Shown here one piece after another: positions 33,019-40,595 of a DNA stretch of 64,000 bases. The notes beneath the pieces were generated by a model that had not been told where the DNA came from, made no database searches, and worked only from the letters and a program-made list of their open reading frames with translations. The position numbers and the translations under genes are program-made. This DNA comes from an uncultured Armatimonadota bacterium (GTDB taxonomy: Bacteria; Armatimonadota; Fimbriimonadia; Fimbriimonadales; Fimbriimonadaceae): positions 1 through 64,000 of the forward strand of contig CAIYMO010000013.1 in the NCBI GenBank assembly GCA_903927345.1, read 5' to 3'. The stretch's first letter is position 1; each line of letters starts with the position of its first letter.

Positions 33019-33098
33019 GATTTACCGTGAGTGTCACTATACACCGGAACGGGACTGCCAGCTCTCCTGGTTTGCTCGTGCTTACGGACCTCCCGCAG

Positions 33099-34283
33099 CT
33101 AAGGGAGGTACTTGGGAGGGCCGGTTTTGCTTGCGGGGCGGACCAATGGGTCGCCGTATTTGACGCCGTTTGCAACGGCGCCGCCATTGGTGAGAAAGAA
33201 GAGGCCGTCTTTGGTTCCGGCAGAGTAGTCGAAGCGGTCTTCGCGACCGGTTTTGTCGCAGCTGAAGGTGGCGTTGGTGAGCTCGCGCCAGTCGCCGTCG
33301 GCTTTGCGGACCCATCCTGGGCCGAATCGAGCCGCGAAGAGTTGGTCGCCGTTGTCGCCCCAGAAGTTCTCGTTGAACGAGTAGAGGCCCTTCATGTACG
33401 AGCCGTCCTTTGGAGCGCGGAACTTGGCGATCAGTCCCCACTTTTTGGTCTCATTGAACCAGTAGTAGCCGGTGTAGATCGTTTTGTCGCCATCGGGCTG
33501 GGCGTGGACGAGGAAGCGGTGGACGTCCTTGGTTTTCCAGTTGTAGACGAGGTGGCTATGGCCACCGGTGCCCTCGTTCCCGAATCCTTCGGCGACTACG
33601 TCTTCGCCTTTTTCTAGGCAGGTGACGAGGTCTTCCTTTTTGACCTTGGCGCGATCATCGGGTACATCACCCGAGTCCCAGACACTAAAGATGATCCGCC
33701 TCTCTTTTGGCGAGTTGACCTGGATTCCAAAGTAGCCGCGATGGAACCCGCAGGCTTGGTAATAGGTGGCGGGGTTGTCGGTTTGGGGCCGGATCTCGTT
33801 GTAGAACCACTCGACTTTCTCTTCGGGTTGGAGAGGGTATTTGAGGTGGACGCTCGGCGCATTGCGGCGCTCCTTGAGGTTGAACTTTGCTCCGACGACG
33901 GCGGGGCCGGAGAGTTCCAGACCTTTTATCGGAGCAGGAAAACCGAAACATCCCTGATGCCAACCTTTGGCAGGGTTGATTACAAGTTTGTAGTAGCCAG
34001 CCTGACGTACATCAAAATTCGCCCAGGGCTTCCCTTTAACAGAATCATTCCCCAAGCTCCAGTCAAATCGTCCAGCCCCGTCAAGCTTCAGAAAGACATG
34101 CCCTTTCGCGAGATAACCGATCCAGGTTATCCGCACTTTGTATTGATCGTTCCAAACCCCGATCCCTTTGGGATCGATGGGCACTTTTTCGGAAGTTGAG
34201 TAAGCGGCATGGGCCGGCACGTACAGATAGCTCTGAGCATCGTTGCAGATGGCAGAATTTAGCAACACCGACCCCAAAAACAT
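33099..34283 (-). CDS. Secreted DUF3472/DUF5077-type protein
   Basis: 394 aa. A signal-like start (FLGSVLLNSAICNDAQS) is followed by a beta-rich domain with SYLYVPAHAAYSTSEKVP and AGYYKLVINPAKGWHQGCFGFP, a carbohydrate-module-like layout. The larger C-terminal part matches DUF3472: EVEWFYNEI-like KVEWFYNEIRPQTDN, GYFGIQVNSPKERRIIFSVWD, NEGTGGHSHLVYNWKTKDVHRF and TIYTGYYWFNETKKWGLIAKFR. The family has no proven activity but travels with glycan-degrading enzymes, as here beside the xylanase. An ACCTCCC/GGGAGGT inverted repeat at 33088-33109 spans its stop codon, without a T-run. Confidence 0.87.
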   Translation of the reverse strand: MFLGSVLLNSAICNDAQSYLYVPAHAAYSTSEKVPIDPKGIGVWNDQYKVRITWIGYLAKGHVFLKLDGAGRFDWSLGNDSVKGKPWANFDVRQAGYYKLVINPAKGWHQGCFGFPAPIKGLELSGPAVVGAKFNLKERRNAPSVHLKYPLQPEEKVEWFYNEIRPQTDNPATYYQACGFHRGYFGIQVNSPKERRIIFSVWDSGDVPDDRAKVKKEDLVTCLEKGEDVVAEGFGNEGTGGHSHLVYNWKTKDVHRFLVHAQPDGDKTIYTGYYWFNETKKWGLIAKFRAPKDGSYMKGLYSFNENFWGDNGDQLFAARFGPGWVRKADGDWRELTNATFSCDKTGREDRFDYSAGTKDGLFFLTNGGAVANGVKYGDPLVRPASKTGPPKYLP

Positions 34284-34285
34284 GC

Positions 34286-35170
34286 TTACTGCTTGGCCCC
34301 AGAGTCGATCCAGTTTTTGATCTTCTCGATCTCTTCGGCGGTCATCTTTCCGCCGCCCTTAGGCATTCGCGGATTCGGACCCGAGATGACTTTGTAGAAG
34401 TTGCTGGCCGCTGAGTTGCCTGGAGCGACGATTCGCGAGAGTCCTGCGTAGTTGTCGGTCGAGACGCCTGCTTTGGGGTTAGCGGAGCTGTGGCAACCGT
34501 TGCAACGCTGGGCCATGATCGGCGAAATCTCGGCGTAGAGGACTTCGGCGGCGACTGGCTTTGGCTCTTCCTTGGTGGCAGTTCCAGCGACGAAGGCGAA
34601 TTCCTTAGCGGATGGGGCTTCTTTCAGGGCGGTTACGGAGTTGGCGATGATGATGAGGTCGCCGCCTTTGCCGCTTCGGCTGTAGCCTTTTGCGATTCCG
34701 TTGGTGGGGTCAATGTAGAGCGATCCGGTGTCTCCGCCGGCGATCTTGAATGCGAACTCTTCAAGTGAGGCTCCGCGAATCTGTCGCTTCCCTTTCGCTT
34801 GCCAGCCGCTGAGGTCCTTGGTGGCTTTTTCGTCGAAGAAGCCACTCCATGCCCAGGTGTCGGCGTCCATTGCCGGGGTGAGGACAGGGGCGCTCTCGGT
34901 GTAGGTGTTCTTCTTCTTATCGAGGACGATGAGGGTTTTGCCGTCGCTGACTTTGAGCGTGTTGGGCGAGTCGATTCGGTACATATTCGGCTTCGCGTAG
35001 GTGAAGCTAATCTTCTCAGCTCCGCCGGAGACGCGAAGGACACTGAATTCGACCTTCAGCCCTTTAGCCGCCTGAAGTGATTTGTAGTGGTTGTCGACTG
35101 CGCTCGGCAGGGTGTTTTGGAGTCCGAGGCCAACGGTGACGAAGGCTGCGAGAAGAGCGAATGATTTCAT
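34286..35170 (-). CDS. Secreted protein: LolA-like domain plus a heme-motif (CxxCH) domain
   Basis: 294 aa. The start MKSFALLAAFVTVGLGLQN is a signal peptide. Residues about 25-200 look like a DUF2092/LolA-type lipid-binding fold (VEFSVLRVSGGAEKISFTYA, PNMYRIDSP, KTLIVLDKKKNTYTES, GDTGSLYIDPTNG). The last 90 residues are a planctomycete-type cytochrome domain with ISPIMAQRCNGCHSSANP, DNYAGLSRIVAPGN and ENPRMPKGGG-like PNPRMPKGGGKMTAEEIEKIKNWI. CNGCH should bind heme c. The pairing of these two domains is unusual to me. AGGAA before the ATG supports the start. It lies 3 bases upstream of the DUF3472 gene, so the two are probably co-transcribed. Confidence 0.85.
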   Translation of the reverse strand: MKSFALLAAFVTVGLGLQNTLPSAVDNHYKSLQAAKGLKVEFSVLRVSGGAEKISFTYAKPNMYRIDSPNTLKVSDGKTLIVLDKKKNTYTESAPVLTPAMDADTWAWSGFFDEKATKDLSGWQAKGKRQIRGASLEEFAFKIAGGDTGSLYIDPTNGIAKGYSRSGKGGDLIIIANSVTALKEAPSAKEFAFVAGTATKEEPKPVAAEVLYAEISPIMAQRCNGCHSSANPKAGVSTDNYAGLSRIVAPGNSAASNFYKVISGPNPRMPKGGGKMTAEEIEKIKNWIDSGAKQ

Positions 35171-35240
35171 ATGGGTTCCTGGTAATCATACAGCAAACGG
35201 GTTTCAATTCGGAGAGGTCAAGCCCCAGAATAGGGTTGCG

Positions 35241-36638
35241 GTGAATCGAGCGCGTTTAATGCCATTACCGATTGCGGGAATGCTTGCAGCATTTCTGTCT
35301 TTTGTGCTCGCCGCACCTTACGTTGGCACCTTAACCCGTCCGCAACTGGACTTTAGCGATCCGGCGAGCCACTACACGCTGGGGACGACTTGGGCGTTGA
35401 TTCAGCACAGCTCATTTGGGTTGCTCCTGGTGGGGTTCTTTGTGCCTGTGCTCCTGCTTGGCCGTCGGCCGTTTTTACATGTGGTGCTGGCGACGGTGGT
35501 TTGGTCGCTGGTGGGTGGCTTACTCTCGGTTGGGTTTGACTCGATGCTCGACGCGGTCGCAATTTCGATTGACCGTTCTTCGAGCAAGGATGGCGGAGGG
35601 CTTATGCGACCTGGAGGGTTCATTGTTCACCACTTTTATGGGTTGTTCCAGACGATTGCGCTTGCGTTCCCGATTGCGTTTGCAAGTGGAGCGACGAAGC
35701 ATCGGTTTAAGCGGGCTTTGATTGCGACGGCGGTTGGGGCGGTGTTTTCGGAGATTGCGACCACGGTCGCGGGAGTCGTGATGATCCCCTTCGCAGTGTC
35801 CAGCATTATGAACTCGGCTTCGAAGAACCCGGGTGACCTGAGCGGGCTTTTGGCAGCTTCGATACCGGGCTGGCAGGCGTCCGCGATTGCTGTTGGGTTA
35901 GCTTTGGGGCTGACGATGGGGCTGGTCGAGTACATGACTCGAACCGGATTCATTCGGCGAATGTATGGTCGGAAGGAGTTTAAGGAGTGGGAGCTGGCGG
36001 GGACGCACCTTCGCATCGGGAGTGGCGAAGTGGAGATCCGGCTGGATTCTTGTCAGGGCGTAGAACCCGTCCATGCGGTGCTGAGCATGCAGGGGAATCA
36101 GCATGTACTGGACTCTCGATTTGCGCCGACTTTGGTGAATGGAATTCCGGTAGGAGTTCAGCCGTTGATGCATGGCGACCGGTTACAGATGGGGGATGTC
36201 GAGCTGATATATCTTGCGAAGGATGCTTCGGGTGGAGTTCCGATGCCGCGGCATTACACCCCGGCGCCAGTGGTACAGGTCGCGCCGGTAGCACCGGTCG
36301 TGTCCATAGCTCCGGTTAGTCCGGTGGATGGCACTATGACGTCACCAACGGCTTCAGGGCTGGTTTTGGTGGATTCGGCGGGAACTCGGTTTGCGCTGGA
36401 TGGGGGCGAGCAGACGGTCGGGCGTGACCTCGGGAATTCGATTGTTCTCGCTAATCAGTCGACCGTGTCTCGGCGACATGCGACGATTTCGTCAACACCC
36501 CAGGGAGTGGAGTTGCGAGATGAAGGGAGCTCGAACGGGACCTTCCAGAACGGTTTGCGGATAACGGGGCCGGTGATGCTTCGTCCTGGAGACCGGATCG
36601 GGTTTGGCTCGGCAAAGTTCGTCGTTGAATCTCAGTAG
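35241..36638 (+). CDS. Polytopic membrane protein with C-terminal FHA domains
   Basis: 465 aa. About five hydrophobic segments (about 10-240: MLAAFLSFVLAAPYVGTL, SSFGLLLVGFFVPVLLLG, FLHVVLATVVWSLVGGLLSVG, then two more) are followed by a cytosolic part. Residues about 255-325 resemble a degenerate FHA fold (THLRIGSGEVEIRL, HGDRLQMGDVELIYL). After a Pro/Val linker a canonical FHA domain ends the protein: QTVGRDLGNSIVL, TVSRRHATIS, EGSSNGTFQNG and RPGDRIGFGSAKF. FHA binds phosphothreonine, so a Ser/Thr kinase partner is expected but is not in view. I chose GTG 35241 (AGGG 5 bases before); ATG 35259 is possible. Confidence 0.83.
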   Translation: MNRARLMPLPIAGMLAAFLSFVLAAPYVGTLTRPQLDFSDPASHYTLGTTWALIQHSSFGLLLVGFFVPVLLLGRRPFLHVVLATVVWSLVGGLLSVGFDSMLDAVAISIDRSSSKDGGGLMRPGGFIVHHFYGLFQTIALAFPIAFASGATKHRFKRALIATAVGAVFSEIATTVAGVVMIPFAVSSIMNSASKNPGDLSGLLAASIPGWQASAIAVGLALGLTMGLVEYMTRTGFIRRMYGRKEFKEWELAGTHLRIGSGEVEIRLDSCQGVEPVHAVLSMQGNQHVLDSRFAPTLVNGIPVGVQPLMHGDRLQMGDVELIYLAKDASGGVPMPRHYTPAPVVQVAPVAPVVSIAPVSPVDGTMTSPTASGLVLVDSAGTRFALDGGEQTVGRDLGNSIVLANQSTVSRRHATISSTPQGVELRDEGSSNGTFQNGLRITGPVMLRPGDRIGFGSAKFVVESQ

Positions 36639-36716
36639 CGGTTCGGGATGCTGTCCCCTTGTGTCCACAGAGTTAGAGACAGATTCTTGGTCGGGTGGGT
36701 TAGTAGGCTTGAGCCT

Positions 36717-36935
36717 ATGAAACGTTGGATTGAACTTAATCGGCCGAACTCGGTTGGAAGTGCGCCCTTCTTCGCCAGTGTGCGACACATTCGGGTTGTT
36801 CGTGAGTATGAAGTTGATCCGAAGAGCACTCGCGTTGAGTTTGACCACGAGCATCATTTGGTGGTGCACGAGTCAGTCAATGAGGTGATGAGCCTGATTG
36901 AGGCTTCGCGGCATGCTGATTCTGAAGAAGAGTAG
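36717..36935 (+). CDS. Small hypothetical soluble protein
   Basis: 72 aa, not recognised. It starts KRWIELNRPNSVGSAPFFAS, contains a beta-like segment (VRHIRVVREYEV), a His/Glu-rich patch (FDHEHHLVVHES) and an acidic tail (ADSEEE). A TAGGCT box lies 7 bases before the ATG, in the pattern seen at other genes here. It stands between the FHA gene and galT in the same direction. Coding is likely but the function cannot be inferred. Confidence 0.55.
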   Translation: MKRWIELNRPNSVGSAPFFASVRHIRVVREYEVDPKSTRVEFDHEHHLVVHESVNEVMSLIEASRHADSEEE

Positions 36936-36945
36936 GTTGCGGGTA

Positions 36946-36951
36946 TACAAT
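36946..36951 (+). promoter_or_regulatory. -10 box close to the galT start
   Basis: TACAAT (within TATACAAT), 6 bases before the GTG at 36958; no room for a Shine-Dalgarno, so leaderless initiation at GTG is likely. Confidence 0.5.
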
Positions 36952-36957
36952 TGATCC

Positions 36958-37953
36958 GTGTTCGACCAACCCCATCGCCGTTACAATCCGTTGCTTGGCG
37001 AGTGGGTGTTAGTTTCGCCCCATCGGACACTGCGCCCTTGGCAGGGAGCTCAGGAAACGGTGGTTGATGAACGGCCCTCGTACGACCCGAGTTGCTATCT
37101 TTGTCCGGGCAATAGTCGATCTAATGGCGAGGTCAACCCTGCTTACCCTTCTACGTTTACGTTCGTGAACGACTTCTCTGCTTTACTTCCTGAGACTCCT
37201 TGGGGATCTTCGGCGGACCCTCTTTTCCAAGCGCGATCCGTGCAAGGCGAGTGCCGAGTGATTTGCTTCTCACCTCGACATGATCTGACTTTGGCGCAGA
37301 TGTCACAAGAGGAGTTGGAGGCGGTAATAGAGCTCTGGAACCAGCAGTTTGTTGAGCTTGGGCAGAAGTACGCTTGGGTTCAGGTTTTTGAGAACCGAGG
37401 GGCCGCGATGGGGGCTTCGAATCCGCATCCGCACGGCCAGGTTTGGGCTTCGGGTCATGTGCCTTCGTTGGTTACGCGTGAAGACGGTCACCAGGAAGCT
37501 TTTTTCGGGCGCGAGGGGAGACCTTTACTGGTGGACTATGTCGGATCGGAACTCGCAAAAGCTGAGCGCGTTGTTGCGGAAACTGAACACTGGGTTTGGC
37601 TTGTTCCCTTCTGGGCGACTTGGCCTTATGAGGTGATGCTGTTACCCAAGGCGCATCGACCGCGTTTTACGGATTTGACGTCGGACGAGAAGGCTGATCT
37701 CGCTACGATTCTGAGCGTTGGGCTGAAGAAGTACGACGCTCTGTTCAACTGCTCATTCCCTTATTCCATGGGCTGGCACGGAGCTCCGTTTGATGGTGAG
37801 CCGGGAGATCACTGGCAGTTGCACGCACACTTCTACCCGCCATTGTTGCGATCGGCGACGGTGAAAAAGTTCATGGTGGGTTACGAGATGCTTGGTGAGT
37901 CGCAGAGGGATATCACTCCGGAGCAGGCGGCGACGACGTTGCGTTCCCTGTAG
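36958..37953 (+). CDS. galT: Galactose-1-phosphate uridylyltransferase
   Basis: 331 aa; transfers UMP between UDP-glucose and galactose 1-phosphate (Leloir pathway). The catalytic HPHGQ motif is at 157-161 with nucleophile His159. Zinc-type cysteines 46 and 49 lie in DPSCYLCPGN, followed by EVNPAYPSTFTFVNDF and GECRVICFSPRHDLTL. The C-terminal domain has VPFWATWPYEVMLLPKAHRP and HLHAHFYPP-like WQLHAHFYPPLLRSATVKKF. Length and motifs are typical of the family. No galK or galE is in the window. The GTG start is set by the immediate -10 box and by where the family begins. Confidence 0.95.
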   Translation: MFDQPHRRYNPLLGEWVLVSPHRTLRPWQGAQETVVDERPSYDPSCYLCPGNSRSNGEVNPAYPSTFTFVNDFSALLPETPWGSSADPLFQARSVQGECRVICFSPRHDLTLAQMSQEELEAVIELWNQQFVELGQKYAWVQVFENRGAAMGASNPHPHGQVWASGHVPSLVTREDGHQEAFFGREGRPLLVDYVGSELAKAERVVAETEHWVWLVPFWATWPYEVMLLPKAHRPRFTDLTSDEKADLATILSVGLKKYDALFNCSFPYSMGWHGAPFDGEPGDHWQLHAHFYPPLLRSATVKKFMVGYEMLGESQRDITPEQAATTLRSL

Positions 37954-37975
37954 ACGACCGAGCTGCAGCACGGCG

Positions 37976-37981
37976 TATAAT
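37976..37981 (+). promoter_or_regulatory. -10 box close to the start at 37989
   Basis: Perfect TATAAT, 7 bases before the ATG of the small membrane protein gene. I see no matching -35 hexamer. Confidence 0.55.
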
Positions 37982-37988
37982 CCCGAAT

Positions 37989-38252
37989 ATGAGACCGAGG
38001 GACTGGATGGGGGTTGTGGTGCGTGGAATTGGAGTTTGGTTCGTCCTGCAGGGTATCTACGTGTTCTTCAACGTGCTTTTCATGGCGATCAGTCCAGCTC
38101 CCGCCACCGACGGCTGGACGACGAAGGACTATGTATTCTCGATCATCATGAATGTGGCGGTCGGACTGATCGCAATTGGCACCGCAGAGGCGATTTGCGA
38201 CCTGATGTATCCACGCCGAAAGGTAGACGCGGAGATTGATGCGGAATTGTAG
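37989..38252 (+). CDS. Small two-helix membrane protein
   Basis: 87 aa, not recognised. Two hydrophobic helices (about 8-32, VVVRGIGVWFVLQGIYVFFNVLFM; and about 48-70, VFSIIMNVAVGLIAIGTAEAICDL) are joined by a short polar loop and end in a charged tail (RRKVDAEIDAEL). It has a perfect TATAAT box 7 bases before the ATG, so it is likely expressed on its own. Nothing shows a function. The following 60 bases to cvfB contain only a short GCTCA/TGAGC palindrome. Confidence 0.72.
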   Translation: MRPRDWMGVVVRGIGVWFVLQGIYVFFNVLFMAISPAPATDGWTTKDYVFSIIMNVAVGLIAIGTAEAICDLMYPRRKVDAEIDAEL

Positions 38253-38301
38253 CCTCGCCTTAGCTCACTGAGCGAAAGGGAGTGTCCGCGTTCCAATGCG
38301 C

Positions 38302-38307
38302 CACAAT
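38302..38307 (+). promoter_or_regulatory. -10 box close to the cvfB start
   Basis: CACAAT, 5 bases before the ATG at 38313; the closest spacing seen in the window, consistent with leaderless transcription. Confidence 0.4.
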
Positions 38308-38312
38308 AAGCC

Positions 38313-39146
38313 ATGCGAATCGGCGAGTGGCAGGACCTGAAGGTGAAGCGGGAGTCGGAGTTTGGGCTTTACCTTTCTGATGGCGGGGAGACCGAGGTTT
38401 TGTTGCCAGAAAACCAATGCCCGGACGATGCGCTGGTCGGGCACTCGCTTAAGGTTTTCATTTACACGGACTCTGAGGACCGGATTATTGCGACTCGGAT
38501 GAAGCCTCATGCGGCGGTGGGCGAGTTTGCGGTGATGAAGGTCTTGATGGTCACGGGTCAGGGAGCGTTCCTTGATTGGGGGCTGATGAAAGACCTGTTT
38601 TGTCCGTTTAAGCAGCAGCATTTTGAGTTGCGCGAGGGGGACGAGGTACTGGTCTACGTTTATCTCGACGAGCGGTCAAACCGGGTTGCTTGCACCACAC
38701 GCTGGTCGAAGCATTTGACATCGCACCAAGGTGAGCTGGAGCAGGGGGACGCGGTGAAGATGATGATCGCGGATATTACGCCGGACTTTGCCTCCGTGAT
38801 TGTAAACGGAAAGTTCAAGGGAGCGATCTTCCGCGATGAGTGGGTGGATGAGCTCCGCGTTGGGCAGAAGCGCAAGGGATATGTCAAGCGGGTCCGTGAT
38901 GATGGGCAGTTGGCGCTGTCGTTGCGCCCTCAAGGTTACGATGCCGTCTTGGGAGAACGTGACCGGGTGATCAAGGCTTTGGAAGCGAACGGGGGTTCGT
39001 TGGCGCTTTCGGATAAGTCGTCGCCGGATGAGATCTTGCGAGCGTTTGGGATGAGCAAAGGGGCGTTTAAGAAGCTGATTGGAACGCTTTATCGCGAAGG
39101 AGTCATTGTGATTGAAGATGACCGGATCGCATTGGTTATCTGCTAG
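38313..39146 (+). CDS. cvfB: S1 RNA-binding domain protein of the CvfB/YitL family
   Basis: 277 aa. It has the CvfB layout: tandem S1-like folds (QDLKVKRESEFGLYLSDGGETEVLLPENQ, here the first, about 6-60; FAVMKVLMVTGQGAFLDWGLMKDLFCP; EGDEVLVYVYLDERSNRVACTTR; and VKMMIADITPDFASVIVNGKFKGAIF). A winged-helix at the C-terminus follows (GSLALSDKSSPDEILRAFGMSKGAFKKLIGTLYREGVI, here residues about 230-268). The family binds RNA; in staphylococci it affects virulence gene expression and pre-tRNA processing. Length is typical. Confidence 0.92.
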   Translation: MRIGEWQDLKVKRESEFGLYLSDGGETEVLLPENQCPDDALVGHSLKVFIYTDSEDRIIATRMKPHAAVGEFAVMKVLMVTGQGAFLDWGLMKDLFCPFKQQHFELREGDEVLVYVYLDERSNRVACTTRWSKHLTSHQGELEQGDAVKMMIADITPDFASVIVNGKFKGAIFRDEWVDELRVGQKRKGYVKRVRDDGQLALSLRPQGYDAVLGERDRVIKALEANGGSLALSDKSSPDEILRAFGMSKGAFKKLIGTLYREGVIVIEDDRIALVIC

Positions 39147-39167
39147 TCGCTTAGCGCTGGTCAAGGG

Positions 39168-39173
39168 TAAAAC
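39168..39173 (+). promoter_or_regulatory. -10 box close to the start at 39180
   Basis: TAAAAC, 6 bases before the ATG. Consistent with the short spacing seen at other genes. Confidence 0.35.
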
Positions 39174-39179
39174 CTTGCG

Positions 39180-40595
39180 ATGCGTCGTTGCATTCTTGCT
39201 CTCGGTCTTATTCTGGCGGCCGCGCTTTCGGCCGGACAGGTACGGGACCATGTTGATCCTTCGATGGTGATCCGAGCTCCGGGATCGGGGAGCGATAGTG
39301 AGGCGGGAATTGGAGCGCTGATGCCTTGGGCCGACAAGCTTTGGGCGGTCGGTTATGTCGCTCATATCCGGGGTTCGGGGCTGGGTTTGTACGAAGTCAA
39401 CTCTAAGATGGAGTGGACGAAGCGTCCAGAGAGCGTGACCGGAACTTACGCAAATCGGTATATCCACTGGAAGTCGAAGCAAGCGTTTATTGGTCCCTAT
39501 GCGATCCGCGATACCGGCGAGGTCCGGACGATTAAGCCTTTGGTTGGTCACCGCCTGACGGCGACGGCGGCGCATTTGACCGACCCAGGCAAAGTGTATT
39601 TCCTTTCGATGGAGGGCCTGTTCTTTGAGACGGATGTTGAGACGCTGGAGACGAAGCAGCTCTATGATTTGACGAAAGAGCTTGATTGGACGAAGGGGGC
39701 TTACCTGCACTTTAAGGGCATGCACACCGCGCAGGGGCGGGTGGTGGTTGCGAATAACACCTTTGAGGAGCCGGACTACATTGACAAGCGGGGCGGTGGG
39801 CGCCTTGCTGAATGGGACGGAAAGGGCAAGTGGACTATTCTGGAACGGACGGCGTTCATCGAGGTCTCGGGGAATCAGCGGTCTGCGGCCAACGACTACT
39901 ACGGATCGCCAATGTATGCCGTGGGTTGGGATCGGTCGAGCGTGATCCTCAGGGTGCTTTATAAGCAAAAATGGCATCGATATCGGCTGCCGTTTGGTAG
40001 CCAATCGTGGAACCACACTTGGAACACGGAGTGGATGCGGATTCGGTTTGCTCAGACCGAGCGGCACCTGATGGATGCCTTTGGGCTGTTCTATGATCTA
40101 CCGAACCTGTTTTACGGCGATCAGTTCTTTGGGGTGATGCCGATCTCGCGTCACTTGCGGGTCACACCAGACTTCACGCATTACAACGGCTACTTTGTGA
40201 TGGCGAGCGACCAGACAGATCACACGGTTGGTCAGCCGCAGTCGGGGCTGTGGTGGGGTTCGATTGACGAACTGTGGTCGTTTGGTAAACCTCAGGGCTG
40301 GGGAGCGGTTTGGAAGCACGACACTGTAGCTGCGGGCACAGTGTCGGATGCTTACTTGATGACGGGGTTCGATAAGAAGTCGGTAACCCTGCTTTGCGGA
40401 AAGGGCGAGAAGGGCGCGGTTGACATTGAAGTTGACGTGCTGGGGAATGGCGATTTCCGTCGTCTGACGACCCTTCGTGCTGGGAAGGATGGGATGGCGA
40501 ACTACTCGTTCCCAGATGGATTTTCTGCTCACTGGGTTCGAGCGAAGTCGTTGTCGTCGAGTAAGTCGCTGACGGTCAGCTTTGCCTATTTGTAA
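39180..40595 (+). CDS. Secreted protein of unknown function, probably beta-propeller-like
   Basis: 471 aa. A clear signal peptide (RRCILALGLILAAALSAGQ) is followed by a beta-rich domain with repeated short strands and aromatic residues: DKLWAVGYVAHIRGSGLGLYEV, HRLTATAAHLTDPGKVYFLS, GRVVVANNTFEEPD and SGLWWGSIDELWSFGKPQG. These read like propeller blades of a sugar- or surface-binding protein. I do not recognise a family or catalytic motif. The 3' end overlaps the convergent alditol-oxidase gene by 20 bases. A TAAAAC box sits 6 bases before the ATG. Confidence 0.78.
   Translation: MRRCILALGLILAAALSAGQVRDHVDPSMVIRAPGSGSDSEAGIGALMPWADKLWAVGYVAHIRGSGLGLYEVNSKMEWTKRPESVTGTYANRYIHWKSKQAFIGPYAIRDTGEVRTIKPLVGHRLTATAAHLTDPGKVYFLSMEGLFFETDVETLETKQLYDLTKELDWTKGAYLHFKGMHTAQGRVVVANNTFEEPDYIDKRGGGRLAEWDGKGKWTILERTAFIEVSGNQRSAANDYYGSPMYAVGWDRSSVILRVLYKQKWHRYRLPFGSQSWNHTWNTEWMRIRFAQTERHLMDAFGLFYDLPNLFYGDQFFGVMPISRHLRVTPDFTHYNGYFVMASDQTDHTVGQPQSGLWWGSIDELWSFGKPQGWGAVWKHDTVAAGTVSDAYLMTGFDKKSVTLLCGKGEKGAVDIEVDVLGNGDFRRLTTLRAGKDGMANYSFPDGFSAHWVRAKSLSSSKSLTVSFAYL

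Noticed and set aside
33088-33109. ACCTCCC/GGGAGGT hairpin considered as a terminator for the DUF3472 gene
   Set aside because: No T-run follows on either strand and the stem is only 7 bp.
38676-40067. A 463-codon open frame on the minus strand across cvfB and the next gene
   Set aside because: Arg/His/Pro-rich and featureless; it spans two good plus-strand genes and their gap.
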